DNA from: MFD04580-c1 sp963702995
Lineage (GTDB): Bacteria; Planctomycetota; Phycisphaerae; Tepidisphaerales; Tepidisphaeraceae
Length of the DNA stretch: 64,000 nucleotides
Direction of reading: 5' to 3'
Assembly: GCA_963702995.1 (NCBI GenBank)
Contig: OY969783.1
Coordinates: 5,270,001 to 5,334,000 of the forward strand
Position numbers and translations under genes: made by a program. This document shows positions 29,401 through 38,803 of the stretch, one piece after another. Below the pieces are notes generated by a model. The model was not told where the DNA came from. It made no database searches and saw only the letters and a program-made list of their open reading frames with translations. Position 1 is the first letter of the stretch. Every line of letters begins with the position of its first letter.

Positions 29401-31438
29401 CGCCACGGCCGCATTTGACCACGTCACCTTCACCCCCACCATTCGGACCACCACTTACGGCTCGGACGCCGCCGGCAACCGTACCTCGGTCGCCGACTCC
29501 CTCGGCACCAGCACCTATGCCTTCGATGCCCTGAGCCAGCTGACCAGCCAGCACCCCGTGGCCGCCTCGGGGCCGGCCGCCATGACCTACAACGGTGACG
29601 GCCAGCGCACCCGCAAAGCCCCCTCTGGCGAGGCGGCGGTCAACTTCATCTACGATCACAACAACTTGCTGCAGGAAGTGGATGACGAAGATGAGACCCT
29701 TCGGGTCTATACCATGACCGGCGGGGACGGGTACGGCGACCTGATCAGCGAATACCAGGAATCCGGAGGAGGCGGAGAGTACTATCACCAGTTCGACGCC
29801 AACGCCAACACCAACGCCATCATCGACCAGAGTTGCTCGGTGCCCCAGCAGTACCGCTACCAGGCCTTCGGGCTGCCCATCCCATCCGACGGCAGTGGAG
29901 ACGGCGGCTTCGGCGGCTCATCCCTGCTGTGGGGCGGGCAGAAGGGGTATTACTACGACGCCGACACGCAGCTGTACCTGCTGGGCGCCGGCACCACCGG
30001 CCGCTGGTACGACCCCGCCACCGGAAAGTTCCTTAGCGAGGACCCGACGCGGCACGCCAGCGGCGATAACAACCTTCAACGCTATGTGGGGAACAACCCG
30101 GTCAACCAGGTCGATCCTAACGGGCATGACGACGGCGATCGAATCGCCACACTTCGGGCGTTAGCCATCCAGCAGTTCGCACAAAGCATGCCGGGGTATG
30201 ACCTGCGAGATAAAACGCTTGATCAACAAATACAATATTACAACGAGCACCCCGATGGTCCCTTCGCAATGCAAGTGAATCACGCGGTCGATAGCTTGTT
30301 GGGAGAGGGCGCGGAAGGGCTTCCGCTGACTCTTAAGCCGCTCGGGCCTCCGAGGCCAGCGCCGGAACATGATGGCGGTCGTATCGGCGTTAAACCTCAT
30401 GCTGATCAGTCGGTCGAGGTGATACCGAAGCCTATACCTGAAAAGCCGCCTACGAACCAGGCGGCGGCAGTAAGTGCGGTCGTCGCACGCGTTCAAGGGG
30501 CGGCCGAAGCCACAGTCGGCGTCGCCGGGATGAGCGCCGGGTCCGGTCTGGTCGCGGGCGGGATAACGACTCTGGATCCGGCCATGATTTTCGTCGGAGC
30601 GCTGATCTTCATGAAATCCGCCGAGATCGGGGCGACGGGAATTCGGCACATCGTCAGCGGATACGACGGCCCTCCAACTGCGAGCGCTGGCGAATTGACT
30701 AGCAAAGTGCTCGGAAAAGTTGGAATCCCATCTGTGACAGCGAACGACATGGGAGCGGCGGTCGACCTCGGCGGCAACGCTGCAATCGCCCTTGACGCGG
30801 CATACAATCTGCCCAAGTTGTTCCGAAAGCCCGTGGGGACAGTTAAGGATCTTCCGAACCACCCGGCATCGACGAGTGGTGACGCGCCAACAGCGGGGGA
30901 ACCAGCGGGTGCGTCCGTTCGCGCCCGTCCGGGGGTGCTTGCGAAAACGAAACAAGTTGGCGAACCGAGCGTGCCGGCCGCAGATGACGCAGCGGCTCCG
31001 CAGCGCATTGTAAACAAGTTGAATGATGCCGACGAAAGTTTATTTCGTCCTAAAGTGCTTAAGGACTTAAGCATCAAAGACGGGAAACTCTTCGTCCGCG
31101 GAACGGCGCTTCAGACAGCCGGCGGCCCGAGCGTTGAGTTCGTCGTCGGCAATGATGGTCAACTGGTCTTTGGTTCTCGCCATCAATATTTGGCCAAAGT
31201 CGCCGGCGATAAAGCGTCTGTACAGGCGGCAGGGCGCATGATTGTAAAGAGTGGAAAAGTCACGTACGTTGACAACGCATCTGGTCACTTTCTTCCCACG
31301 GAGCAAGAAGCATTGAGATATCCGGAGATACTGCGTAAAGCTGGCCTGGATCTCAAAGGAGCGATACTTCGTATCTATGTTGCAGACCCGTCCAACGCAT
31401 CTGGAGCGCGAGTAGCTCAGGAGGTCATCCTTGATTAA
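23419..31438 (+). CDS. Giant RHS/YD-repeat polymorphic toxin protein; single-base frameshift near 28168
   Basis: About 2,670 aa if the break is ignored. In order: a short N-terminal domain (MSESSDGADLRL...), a Ser-rich and Ser/His/Pro tandem repeat region (residues about 65-210), an RHS start region, dozens of YD repeats (xYDxxGRxTxxTDP, roughly residues 420-1600), a beta-rich insert, more YD repeats, the RHS core end GRWYDPATGKFLSEDP...YVGNNPVNQVDPNG, and a C-terminal toxin region (from about 30130). The frame shifts at CGGGCCCAATTAC: one extra C; removing it joins the halves (SLDPLCRA to NYSYDANNRL). Frames: 23419-28194 and 28136-31438. RHS proteins form a cocoon that holds a toxic C-terminus. 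No signal peptide or PAAR/VgrG. Confidence 0.8.
23694..23930 (+). repeat. 24-bp tandem repeat encoding Ser-His-Pro linker
   Basis: About nine in-frame copies of a 24-base unit (built from CACCCGTCGAGCC and ACCCCAGCCAT pieces), with a shorter 12-base version interleaved, encode SHPSSHPSHHPS-type peptide. The repeats lie inside the RHS gene and are in phase with the codons, so they are protein-level linkers, not a CRISPR array. His-rich tracts may bind metal. Confidence 0.85.
30130..31438 (+). other. RHS C-terminal toxin region (predicted)
   Basis: After the RHS core end the remaining ~430 residues change composition: a Pro-rich linker, two Gly/Ala-rich hydrophobic helices (VGVAGMSAGSGLVAGGI, MIFVGALIFMKSAEIGA) that could help translocation, a disordered segment, and a final globular domain of about 150 residues ending at the stop. 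That domain has FVVGNDGQLVFGSRHQYLAK, then KVTYVDNASGHFLP, a 'DN.SGH[FY].P' motif that recurs in polymorphic toxin C-termini. The enzymatic activity is unknown to me. Confidence 0.5.
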
Positions 31439-32066
31439 TGAATCTTCACCATCGGAACTCAACATTAGCTCGCTTGCGAACGAAATCCATGACAGCGCAT
31501 GGGCCGAATCGCCTGTGAAACCAATTGGCCGAGCGTTTCTTTCGAAGTTTTTGCATAGGCTCGAATCAATCAATGAAGTAGAATTCATTACTCGCTGTTT
31601 CTTGTCGTTTGAGCGAAGCTATTGTATTGCACTGCTACTGTCTGCACCAGAACTCTGGGAGCCGCTGACGCTCGAAAACTGGAACAGACTGGCAGCTGAA
31701 GCGTCGCCTAGGCCTCAGGTTGCTCGTTTTGATGTAAGCGGCAGATATTCTGATGTAGAGTTTTTTGTTAAGTGGCTGAAGCTTGACTATTTAACTTGTG
31801 CTTTCGAAAACAACTTGTTATCTGCGACGGATAAGTCGCGCATAGCCTTGTATTGCGAATCTAATGCCGGGTCACTTACGGAATACTCCGACGATAGAAG
31901 TGACCTTGACGGCGTCGTCCTTTGCTCCTCTGACCGTCTGACTGCCTACCGCGCCAAGTTAATACGCGCTTGCCCAGCATTGCTACCTCGTTTCGACAAC
32001 GAGTCTTCGCTCCAAGAGTATGCACACGAGAGATTGATTAGTTGCTCTTTAGACGTTGAGGAGTAG
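31431..32066 (+). CDS. Candidate immunity protein for the RHS toxin
   Basis: 211 aa, unrecognised. It starts with TTG at 31431, inside the last codons of the RHS gene, with AGGAGG at 31419-31424 at ideal distance. Overlap with the toxin gene and its position directly after it are the classic arrangement of an RHS immunity gene. The protein is soluble, acidic and helical with no signal peptide, as expected for a cytoplasmic antidote. The local AT content is higher than the surroundings, a common sign of exchanged toxin-immunity cassettes. An IS630-like element follows 29 bases downstream. Confidence 0.6.
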   Translation: MINESSPSELNISSLANEIHDSAWAESPVKPIGRAFLSKFLHRLESINEVEFITRCFLSFERSYCIALLLSAPELWEPLTLENWNRLAAEASPRPQVARFDVSGRYSDVEFFVKWLKLDYLTCAFENNLLSATDKSRIALYCESNAGSLTEYSDDRSDLDGVVLCSSDRLTAYRAKLIRACPALLPRFDNESSLQEYAHERLISCSLDVEE

Positions 32067-32095
32067 TGTTAGGTTCGCTTAAAGTTGGCGAGGTA

Positions 32096-33300
32096 CACTA
32101 AATCACCTTGCGCGAGTGCGCGCAGTCGGTACATCGATTTTCGCGATAGGGATTGAAGAACGAGAACTTCTTCCACAGGATGGGTTTATCAAGAACTCAA
32201 CCAGGAAAGGAGTCTCGTATGTCCAGGATGGTCGGGCGGGTGGATGGCCGCGTCAAGCGGGAGCTTCGCAGGCTGCGGTGCAGGACCAAAGACAAAGGCT
32301 TGGCCGCACGATGCCAGATCGTGCTGCTCTGGGGCGACGGCGAAACGCGTGCGAGCATCGCCCGGGCTGTGGGTTGCTCGATCTCGTGGGTCGGCCGGGT
32401 GGTCGGCCGCTTCCTCGACCACGGCATCGCCGGGCTGCACGATCGTCGGGAGGACAACGGCCAGCTCAAGCTCGACGAGAAGTTCCTGGCTACGCTTCGG
32501 CGGATCGTGAGCCAGCAACCCGATGATTTCGGCTACCCGCGGCCGACCTGGACGCAGGAGCTGCTCGTTCTGGTCATGGCGGATCTGACGGGCGTAAAGG
32601 TACATGTCGGGACGATGAGCCGAGCGTTGAAGCAGATCGGGGCTCGGCTGGGCCGGCCCAAGCCGACGGTCGGCTGCCCATGGCCGGCGGCCGCGAAAAA
32701 CAAGCGTCTGGAGGAGGTCCGCCAGGCGGTCCAGGGGAAGGGGCCGGAGGATTCAGCGTTCTACCTCGACGAGGTTGACGTGCACCTGAACCCCAAGATT
32801 GGCCCCGACTGGATGAACCGGGGGGAGCAGAAGGTGGTGGTGACGCCGGGGCAGAACGCGAAGCAGTACGTGTGCGGCGCCTTAGACGATCGATCGGGGC
32901 TGATCGAGTACGTGACGGGCGAGCGGAAGAACAGCCTTCTGTTCCTGTCGATGCTGGAGAGGCTGTTGGAGGCCCGGCCAACGGGGTTGATCCATGTGGT
33001 GCTGGACAACTTCAAGATCCACAGCAGCCGCCAGGTGGAGGCGTGGATGACGCAGCATGGGGATCGAATCCGGCTGCACTTCCTGCCGCCATACTGCCCG
33101 GATCACAATAAGATCGAGAGGAAGTGGCTGGACCTGCACGCGTCGGTGACGCGGAACCACAGATGTCCGACGATGGAAGAGCTCATGACGGAGGTGGAAA
33201 GGTGGCTCAAGGCCCGTAATCGTGAATGCGAACGTAAACGCTACGAACGCGCGGCGTAGTCAGGTACCGCGCGACACGAATCGCGCAAGGTCATTTAGTG
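32096..33300 (+). mobile_element. IS630-like insertion sequence
   Basis: About 1.2 kb with one transposase. The ends are good inverted repeats: CACTAAATCACCTTGCGCGA from 32096, and on the complementary strand at the right CACTAAATGACCTTGCGCGA from 33300, a single mismatch in 20. The family duplicates a TA target; here TA flanks the left end and TT the right, so the duplication has decayed or is offset. Confidence 0.88.
32219..33259 (+). CDS. IS630-family transposase
   Basis: 346 aa from the ATG at 32219, with AAAGGAG upstream. N-terminal helix-turn-helix (RASIARAVGCSISWVGRVVGRFLDHGIAGLHDR), then a DDE domain with the three acidic residues in FYLDEVDVHL, VLDNFKIH and NKIERKWLDLH. The order and spacing fit the IS630/Tc1 group. 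The frame is intact. Confidence 0.9.
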   Translation: MSRMVGRVDGRVKRELRRLRCRTKDKGLAARCQIVLLWGDGETRASIARAVGCSISWVGRVVGRFLDHGIAGLHDRREDNGQLKLDEKFLATLRRIVSQQPDDFGYPRPTWTQELLVLVMADLTGVKVHVGTMSRALKQIGARLGRPKPTVGCPWPAAAKNKRLEEVRQAVQGKGPEDSAFYLDEVDVHLNPKIGPDWMNRGEQKVVVTPGQNAKQYVCGALDDRSGLIEYVTGERKNSLLFLSMLERLLEARPTGLIHVVLDNFKIHSSRQVEAWMTQHGDRIRLHFLPPYCPDHNKIERKWLDLHASVTRNHRCPTMEELMTEVERWLKARNRECERKRYERAA

Positions 33301-34000
33301 TTCGGATTCGCTTAGCTGCGCCGTACGCCGTGAAGCGAAGACGTGGAGTCTTGCGGATGAAAGTGCCGTCCGGAAAATAGTCGTTTCACCCGGTAGCAGT
33401 CGAGACAGTCGCGAGAGCAACCGACCGGCTGAAGTTTTTGACGGAAAAGGCTGTTTGGCCGCTCCGCGAATTTGCTGCCCTGAACCCAAATGAAGCGCCG
33501 TGAAGCCCTCAATACAGATGGTGCGGAAACCGACCTAGCGACGTAATGGGAAGGGCCGCAGAAGTCAATTGCAAAGCTGGAATCCAGGCCGGTGGATGAC
33601 ATGGATCTAACGGCTCCGCTGCGGTAGAGGCGACGCCATGCGAAAACAGATTCAAGTATCGACACGGAAAGTCCGAGCGATGATGATGCCCACGAATTTC
33701 GACTAGCGAACAGGATGCGACGGATCTGGCGGGGATGAGGAGAATCGATGCCTCGCCCACCTCGAAGCCGGAGCGAGAGAGGTAGACGGAGCAGCTTCTG
33801 CCGAGCGGTGGCGCAGCGGCCGGGAGTGTCATCAGTAGCGAGGCGAAACTGGAAGCCATCTGAAGCTATCTCCGATGTAGCGAGCAATCTAAAGCGACGA
33901 TGCGGACTGCGAGCGAGGAAGAATGTTGCTCGAACGTCAGGGTTGTCGCTAAATTTAGCCCCGTAATCGATCGAATCGTCATTTCGAAGCGGTTCAGAAC
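33301..34000. other. 700-base region without a recognisable gene
   Basis: The longest gap in the central region. Open frames here (for example 33312-33887 on the minus strand) have no family resemblance or ribosome binding site. The plus strand is purine-rich with several GC-rich local pairings. It may be the remains of a gene displaced by the IS630 insertion, or a structured RNA. I cannot assign it. Confidence 0.3.
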
Positions 34001-36295
34001 ATGCAGCTTATCGATGGTCTCCAATCCCAGGTTCAAGCGGCCGTGGCCGATGCTCGGGAGGGTCAACTTCTTGAATCAGAAGCTAAACTGCGTGACGTGA
34101 TCCACTCGGATCCGTTCCACGCCCCGGCCCACCACAATCTCGCCGTCGCCCTTGTCGAGCAGGGCAAGAACGCGGAAGCGATCGAGAACTTTCGCCGTGC
34201 GATTGAATATCGACCGGGCTATATCTCCGCTCACCTCAACCTGGCGGGCGTCCTTTCGACCGCTGGGCAGAAGTACGACGCAATCGACCATTATCGACGC
34301 GTGCTGGAATTGCAGCCCGACTCCGCGGCCGCCCTCAACGGCCTAGGCCTCGTTATGACGGAAGTCGGCAGACCGGGAGAAGCGGCCGTCTGCCTCAAAC
34401 AAGCGATACGGTTGCAACCCGAAATGGCTGAAGCCCATAACAACCTTGGGCTTGCGCTGGCGGACTTGGCGAACTTCCCAGGAGCCGAAGCCGCCTTCGA
34501 CCAAGCGCTTCGCCTAGACCCTCGGTCAACTGAAGCGCACACCAATCTCGGCACCACCTACGGTCAGCAAGCACGCTTCCAGGAGGCGCTCGCCAGCTAC
34601 CAAGTCGCGCTGTGGTTGCACCCTGACTCGGTCTCAACCCACTGGAACCGCTCGCTGGCATGGCTCAGTCAGGGTAACTATGAGCAAGGCTGGCACGAGT
34701 ACGAATGGCGATGGCGGCGGAAAAAATCTCCGATGCGTCCCTTCGACAAACCGCAATGGGACGGCTCGAGCCTGGAAGGCAGAACTATCCTGCTGTGGAA
34801 CGAGCAAGGGTTGGGCGACACGCTCCAGTTTGTCCGCTACGCGCAGGTCGTGAAACAACGGGGTGGTCGCGTGATTGCCGAGATGCCGGCACCGCTGGCC
34901 AAGATCCTGCCCTCATCCGCCGGTGTGGACGAGTTTTATCCCGAGGGGGCCGAGCTGCCGTCGTTTGACGCGCACGTTCCCCTGATGGGCCTCCCCCTGC
35001 GCTGTGGCACGACCTTGAGCACCATTCCCAACCGGGTGCCCTACCTCACCGCCGATCCCCATCGCATCGAAGCTTGGGGGCCAATACTCGCCGAATTGAC
35101 GGGGCTTAGGGTGGGTATCGCCTGGCAGGGCAATCCTAACCACCAGTGGGATCGTTACCGCTCCGTGCCGCTTTCCGCTCTCCTCCCCCTGAATGAGATC
35201 CCCGGGGTGAACCTGATCAGCCTCCAACGCGGCCCCGGCAGTGAGCAACTCCAACCTTTTTCGGCCCTTCCCCCGATTGTGGTCCCTATCGATCCGAAGC
35301 TGGACGCTGCGGAAGCGTTTGCCGAGACGGCAGCGCTCATGATGCATCTCGATCTGGTCATTACGGTCGATACGGCGATTGCTCACCTCGCCGGCGCGCT
35401 GAATGTGCCCACATGGATAGCACTTTCGAAAATCTCCGATTGGAGATGGCTGGTCGATCGATCCGATTCGCCCTGGTATCCCAACGTACAACTTTTCCGT
35501 CAACATGAGTTGGGCGACTGGAAAAGCGTGTTCGAAGCCATGGCCAAGATCTTGCGTTCGTCAGGCGGATTCTGCGGCGAGACCAGCGTTCGCAAATCCG
35601 AAAGCACCACAATTGTCAAAACCCCTGGCGCACGTCGCAGCTCAGTTGCGGTTGTCACGTTGGTGACGACGCCGGAGTACGATCAACTGGCTGGAGTCAC
35701 ACTACCGAGCCAGCGCGACTATGCGACAAGAATAAACGCCGATTTTGTCCTTTTGAACGGGCAGGTTTATCCCCATCCTCATTACGACAAATGGCAGATC
35801 TACGATTTGCTCGAAGTTTATGATCGTGTGCTGTTTCTTGACGCGGATGTGATCGTAAGGCCCGACTGTCCGGACCTGTTTGCGATGGTCCCCACTGACT
35901 GCTTCGCCGGCGAGAACGAGCTTCAGTCTTTCCCCGGTCAAGCCAATCACCTCAGCGAGTTTCTGAACGCGGTGGGCTTAGCCCAGTTACCCTGCCCCTT
36001 CTACGTCAACGCCGGCGTGATGGTCGCTTCGAGAGAGCACCGACACGTCTTCAGGCCGCCCGAAATGATCGTCTCGGGCGTTGCTTGGCCCGAACAGAGC
36101 CATTTGAACGCACGCCTCATCGGCGAAAACGTACCGATACACCTGCTCCCGCCCAGCTTCAACGACCGACATCGCGAAGGTGAGTATCTGCGTCAAAGTT
36201 TCATTCTGCATTACTCGTGCATGCAGGTCGATCAACGCATTGAATCTGCCAAACGCGATTTGCTAGGCTGGCGGCGCCTCTTCCGCAGGGAATGA
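34001..36295 (+). CDS. TPR - GT9/GT41-like - GT8-like fusion glycosyltransferase
   Basis: 764 aa. Residues about 1-240: six or more TPR repeats (for example AHHNLAVALVEQGKNAEAIENFRRAIEYRPGY; AEAHNNLGLALADL; TEAHTNLGTTYGQQ). Residues about 250-540: a GT-B domain (ILLWNEQGLGDTLQFVRYAQ, LRVGIAWQGNPNH, ITVDTAIAHLAGALNVP) like those of TPR-linked heptosyltransferase/OGT-type enzymes. Residues about 560-764: a GT8/glycogenin-like GT-A domain with RVLFLDADVIV (DxD near residue 614) and a YVNAGVMV block. Two catalytic domains in one chain would add successive sugars. The TPR may dock on the protein acceptor. Confidence 0.8.
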   Translation: MQLIDGLQSQVQAAVADAREGQLLESEAKLRDVIHSDPFHAPAHHNLAVALVEQGKNAEAIENFRRAIEYRPGYISAHLNLAGVLSTAGQKYDAIDHYRRVLELQPDSAAALNGLGLVMTEVGRPGEAAVCLKQAIRLQPEMAEAHNNLGLALADLANFPGAEAAFDQALRLDPRSTEAHTNLGTTYGQQARFQEALASYQVALWLHPDSVSTHWNRSLAWLSQGNYEQGWHEYEWRWRRKKSPMRPFDKPQWDGSSLEGRTILLWNEQGLGDTLQFVRYAQVVKQRGGRVIAEMPAPLAKILPSSAGVDEFYPEGAELPSFDAHVPLMGLPLRCGTTLSTIPNRVPYLTADPHRIEAWGPILAELTGLRVGIAWQGNPNHQWDRYRSVPLSALLPLNEIPGVNLISLQRGPGSEQLQPFSALPPIVVPIDPKLDAAEAFAETAALMMHLDLVITVDTAIAHLAGALNVPTWIALSKISDWRWLVDRSDSPWYPNVQLFRQHELGDWKSVFEAMAKILRSSGGFCGETSVRKSESTTIVKTPGARRSSVAVVTLVTTPEYDQLAGVTLPSQRDYATRINADFVLLNGQVYPHPHYDKWQIYDLLEVYDRVLFLDADVIVRPDCPDLFAMVPTDCFAGENELQSFPGQANHLSEFLNAVGLAQLPCPFYVNAGVMVASREHRHVFRPPEMIVSGVAWPEQSHLNARLIGENVPIHLLPPSFNDRHREGEYLRQSFILHYSCMQVDQRIESAKRDLLGWRRLFRRE

Positions 36296-36604
36296 GATGA
36301 CGGTAGGATTCGAACCCAATCGGTAGTTTGAAGATAGATCCGAACGCTGTTATACGACCTGTCTGACCGCTCCGGCACAAGCGTGACGCCGAAGCGTGCC
36401 GCCCGTGCCGCGGCCGACTGACACGGAAGATGTAGCGACGGAGTCTGATTCACGCCACCGGTTGGACTGGTCCAGAAAACGCGATTGCCTCCCGAGATGG
36501 TCCGCCGCTAAAACTTTCATTCAAGTCGGGCTGGGTTTGATTCGACCGCGCTTCTGCGGACGCTGAGGGATCTGGCAAGCGATAAATCAGTAGAGGGTAC
36601 GATC
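36296..36604. other. Intergenic region with tRNA-like remnant
   Basis: About 310 bases between two glycosyltransferase genes. Positions about 36299-36378 on the minus strand read like a decayed tRNA 3' half: GGGTTCGAATCCTACCGTCA at the end, with a T-arm that pairs except at the edges, and a GGTCAGACAGG D-arm-like piece. The acceptor and anticodon stems do not pair convincingly, so it is not a functional tRNA gene by eye. The rest holds nothing I recognise. Confidence 0.3.
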
Positions 36605-38767
36605 GTGGAAGTCATCGGAGGATCTCATGACGGCGTGTGCGACCGGATCACCAAAGCGTTGTTCCTCTATACCGTTGCGAAAGTCACACGTCGCAGTGCA
36701 TACTTTTCTTGGCCCAGCAACTCCCGGTGCAATTGTCAGTTCGAAAAGCTGTTTCAAACGACCCTTCTGACCATCGCGGGGGTTTGCCGATCCGAAGGAC
36801 AGCAAATTGATGGAACGCTACCTTCGGTGCTTCATCAGATCGAGCAAACTCGCCAGACCCCGATTATCCAACTCGGAGATGGGTATCGAGGGCACAACTA
36901 TGACGATTTCGACGCGGTCTTTTCACCTAGCGAAGAAGTCGATCAGAAGCGCCGCCGCTTCCGCATCGATCACTGGCGTGACCGGATGATCGGTGTTCAC
37001 ATCCGACGAACTGACAAACGCCGCTGGGGAGGTCTACCCGGCGACGGCGAATACATGGCTGCCCTTGATGCCCTGCTCGAACAACGGCCTCACGCTGGCA
37101 TCTTTCTTGCTTCGGACGATGTTCGCTGCCAAGCCGCTTTCCATCAACGGTACGGCGAGCGCGTCATGTCTTTTCCAGTCCGAAGCTTTGACCGCGGTAA
37201 CGAGGACGGGATCATTGATGCCGTTGTCACGCTTTATCTGCTGCGGGCCACCGAACTCGTCATCGGCGGCAGCTACAGCGGCTACTCGCTTTGCGCCGGC
37301 TGGGATAATGGCCTCATCGACCTGGGCTCAGAGAACAACTATAATGTGGATTGGCTTGGCAAGCCGATCCGCCGACCGCTTCCCCCGCTTGGGCCTACTG
37401 CTGCGAGGGCCGTTGAATCGCATCGCTCCAAAACTTACGTTCAGAAGAATCAGTCCCGGCGCATCGGGCTAGAATGCTGTATTCTGTTCTTCTGCCATCG
37501 TGACAATCCGGTCACGAGGCAGCACTTGGAGATTCTTCGATCGGTAAATCCATACCCGGTCGTTGCGATCTCGCGCAATACGGTCCGCCCGGTGCCGGGA
37601 TCAGCTAATCTTCAACCGGAAGATGAGGGACTATCCGAAAACGGGCGATCGTCGGTGGACATGAGTCTGTATGCCTGGTTCCGTCATCGCGGCTTGGACG
37701 CCGAGCGGTATATTTGTCTGGAATGGGATACGTTGGCGACCTTGCCGGTGCGAGAATTCTACGAGGAAGTTTGGAATGAACCGGTGTCAGCAGCAACCGT
37801 CATGTTGCCTGAGAACGACCCCCATTGGTACTGGTTTCGGCAGATGAGCCGGCTTCCCGACGAACTGCGGCAATATGCCGCTGGCCTCGTTCCGTTCTGC
37901 GGCACACTTCTTTCACATTCTGCGCTGTGCGATGCCGTCTTTCGGAAGCCGATCCCTGCGGATGTCTTCTGCGAATTAAGGCTGGGCACTCTGTTGCGCT
38001 ACCAGGGCTACCCGCTGACGTCGTTGCCTGAAATTCGCCGCAGGACAATTTCATATACAGAAAAACTAATTAACGTTTCAACTAGCGGGCCGGCAATCTA
38101 CCACCCTGTCAAACGACTGGTCTCATTTGAGGCAGAGATGCCGTGTGCTACTGCGAAGCTATCACCCGCTGAAACACAGGTTACAACAATTGCTTACCCA
38201 CCGACGTTCTGCATGAAGGCTTTGTTGATAAACGGCGATCATGATACAGCAAGACTTCAAAGTGCGAAAATCCGAACTTCCTCAGTGGGGCTATCATTTG
38301 AACGAGTAGCTGCCAAAATTGTTTCCGATCGGCGCCAGGGCTGTCTTCTATCCCATATGGAATGCGTTCGAATCGCAAAGCTTCGTGAATGGCCTGAAGT
38401 AATCATCATGGAAGACGACGTGATTTTCCGAGACTGGGATTTGTTTCCCAAAGCTCTAATACAGTTGGCAGAAGTAGAATGGGATATCTTTTGCCCATAT
38501 GATTGGTATAACACCGACGACCGGAGACCCGCAAAGATTCGCGTCGTTCGAACCGGCGGCACAATCTGCAGGCACTTCGTTATGGTTCATAGCCGATTTT
38601 ACGAGCAGTTTCTCTCCCACATGCAAACGTATAAAGGTGCGAATGACCGAGCGTTCATCAACCGACCCCATGTTCGACAGTTCGTCACATCGTATAACCT
38701 CGCGGGACAGGACGGTGGTATGTCTTTGATTACAGGTACGATAAAGGCCGTCCGCTGGCATGCCTGA
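36605..38767 (+). CDS. Fused fucosyltransferase (NodZ/FUT8-like) and GT25-like glycosyltransferase
   Basis: 720 aa from a GTG. N-terminal ~250 residues: GT-B fucosyltransferase pattern, GGSHDGVCDRITKALF, IGVHIRRTDKRR (the HxRRTD donor-binding motif of alpha-1,6-fucosyltransferases/NodZ, near residue 130), and SDD...R, VIGGSYSGYS. A middle domain (about 290-540; MSLYAWFRHRGLDAERYICLEWDTLA) resembles a GT-A fold with a possible D-x-D. C-terminal ~200 residues: GT25/LPS-type: GCLLSHMECVRIA, then VIIMEDDVIF near residue 603. Three glycan-transfer modules in one protein. It probably acts on the same surface glycan as its neighbours. Confidence 0.75.
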   Translation: MEVIGGSHDGVCDRITKALFLYTVAKVTRRSAYFSWPSNSRCNCQFEKLFQTTLLTIAGVCRSEGQQIDGTLPSVLHQIEQTRQTPIIQLGDGYRGHNYDDFDAVFSPSEEVDQKRRRFRIDHWRDRMIGVHIRRTDKRRWGGLPGDGEYMAALDALLEQRPHAGIFLASDDVRCQAAFHQRYGERVMSFPVRSFDRGNEDGIIDAVVTLYLLRATELVIGGSYSGYSLCAGWDNGLIDLGSENNYNVDWLGKPIRRPLPPLGPTAARAVESHRSKTYVQKNQSRRIGLECCILFFCHRDNPVTRQHLEILRSVNPYPVVAISRNTVRPVPGSANLQPEDEGLSENGRSSVDMSLYAWFRHRGLDAERYICLEWDTLATLPVREFYEEVWNEPVSAATVMLPENDPHWYWFRQMSRLPDELRQYAAGLVPFCGTLLSHSALCDAVFRKPIPADVFCELRLGTLLRYQGYPLTSLPEIRRRTISYTEKLINVSTSGPAIYHPVKRLVSFEAEMPCATAKLSPAETQVTTIAYPPTFCMKALLINGDHDTARLQSAKIRTSSVGLSFERVAAKIVSDRRQGCLLSHMECVRIAKLREWPEVIIMEDDVIFRDWDLFPKALIQLAEVEWDIFCPYDWYNTDDRRPAKIRVVRTGGTICRHFVMVHSRFYEQFLSHMQTYKGANDRAFINRPHVRQFVTSYNLAGQDGGMSLITGTIKAVRWHA

Positions 38768-38803
38768 TTAGCGCAATGTGCATATACGAAGCGGGAAACG
38801 AGT

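Noticed and set aside
28139..29788. A 549-codon antisense frame over the RHS gene
   Set aside because: It mirrors the YD repeats; low-complexity, no start signal.
33312..33887. A 191-codon minus-strand frame after the IS630-like element
   Set aside because: No ribosome binding site, no recognisable domain, Ser/Arg-rich shadow composition.
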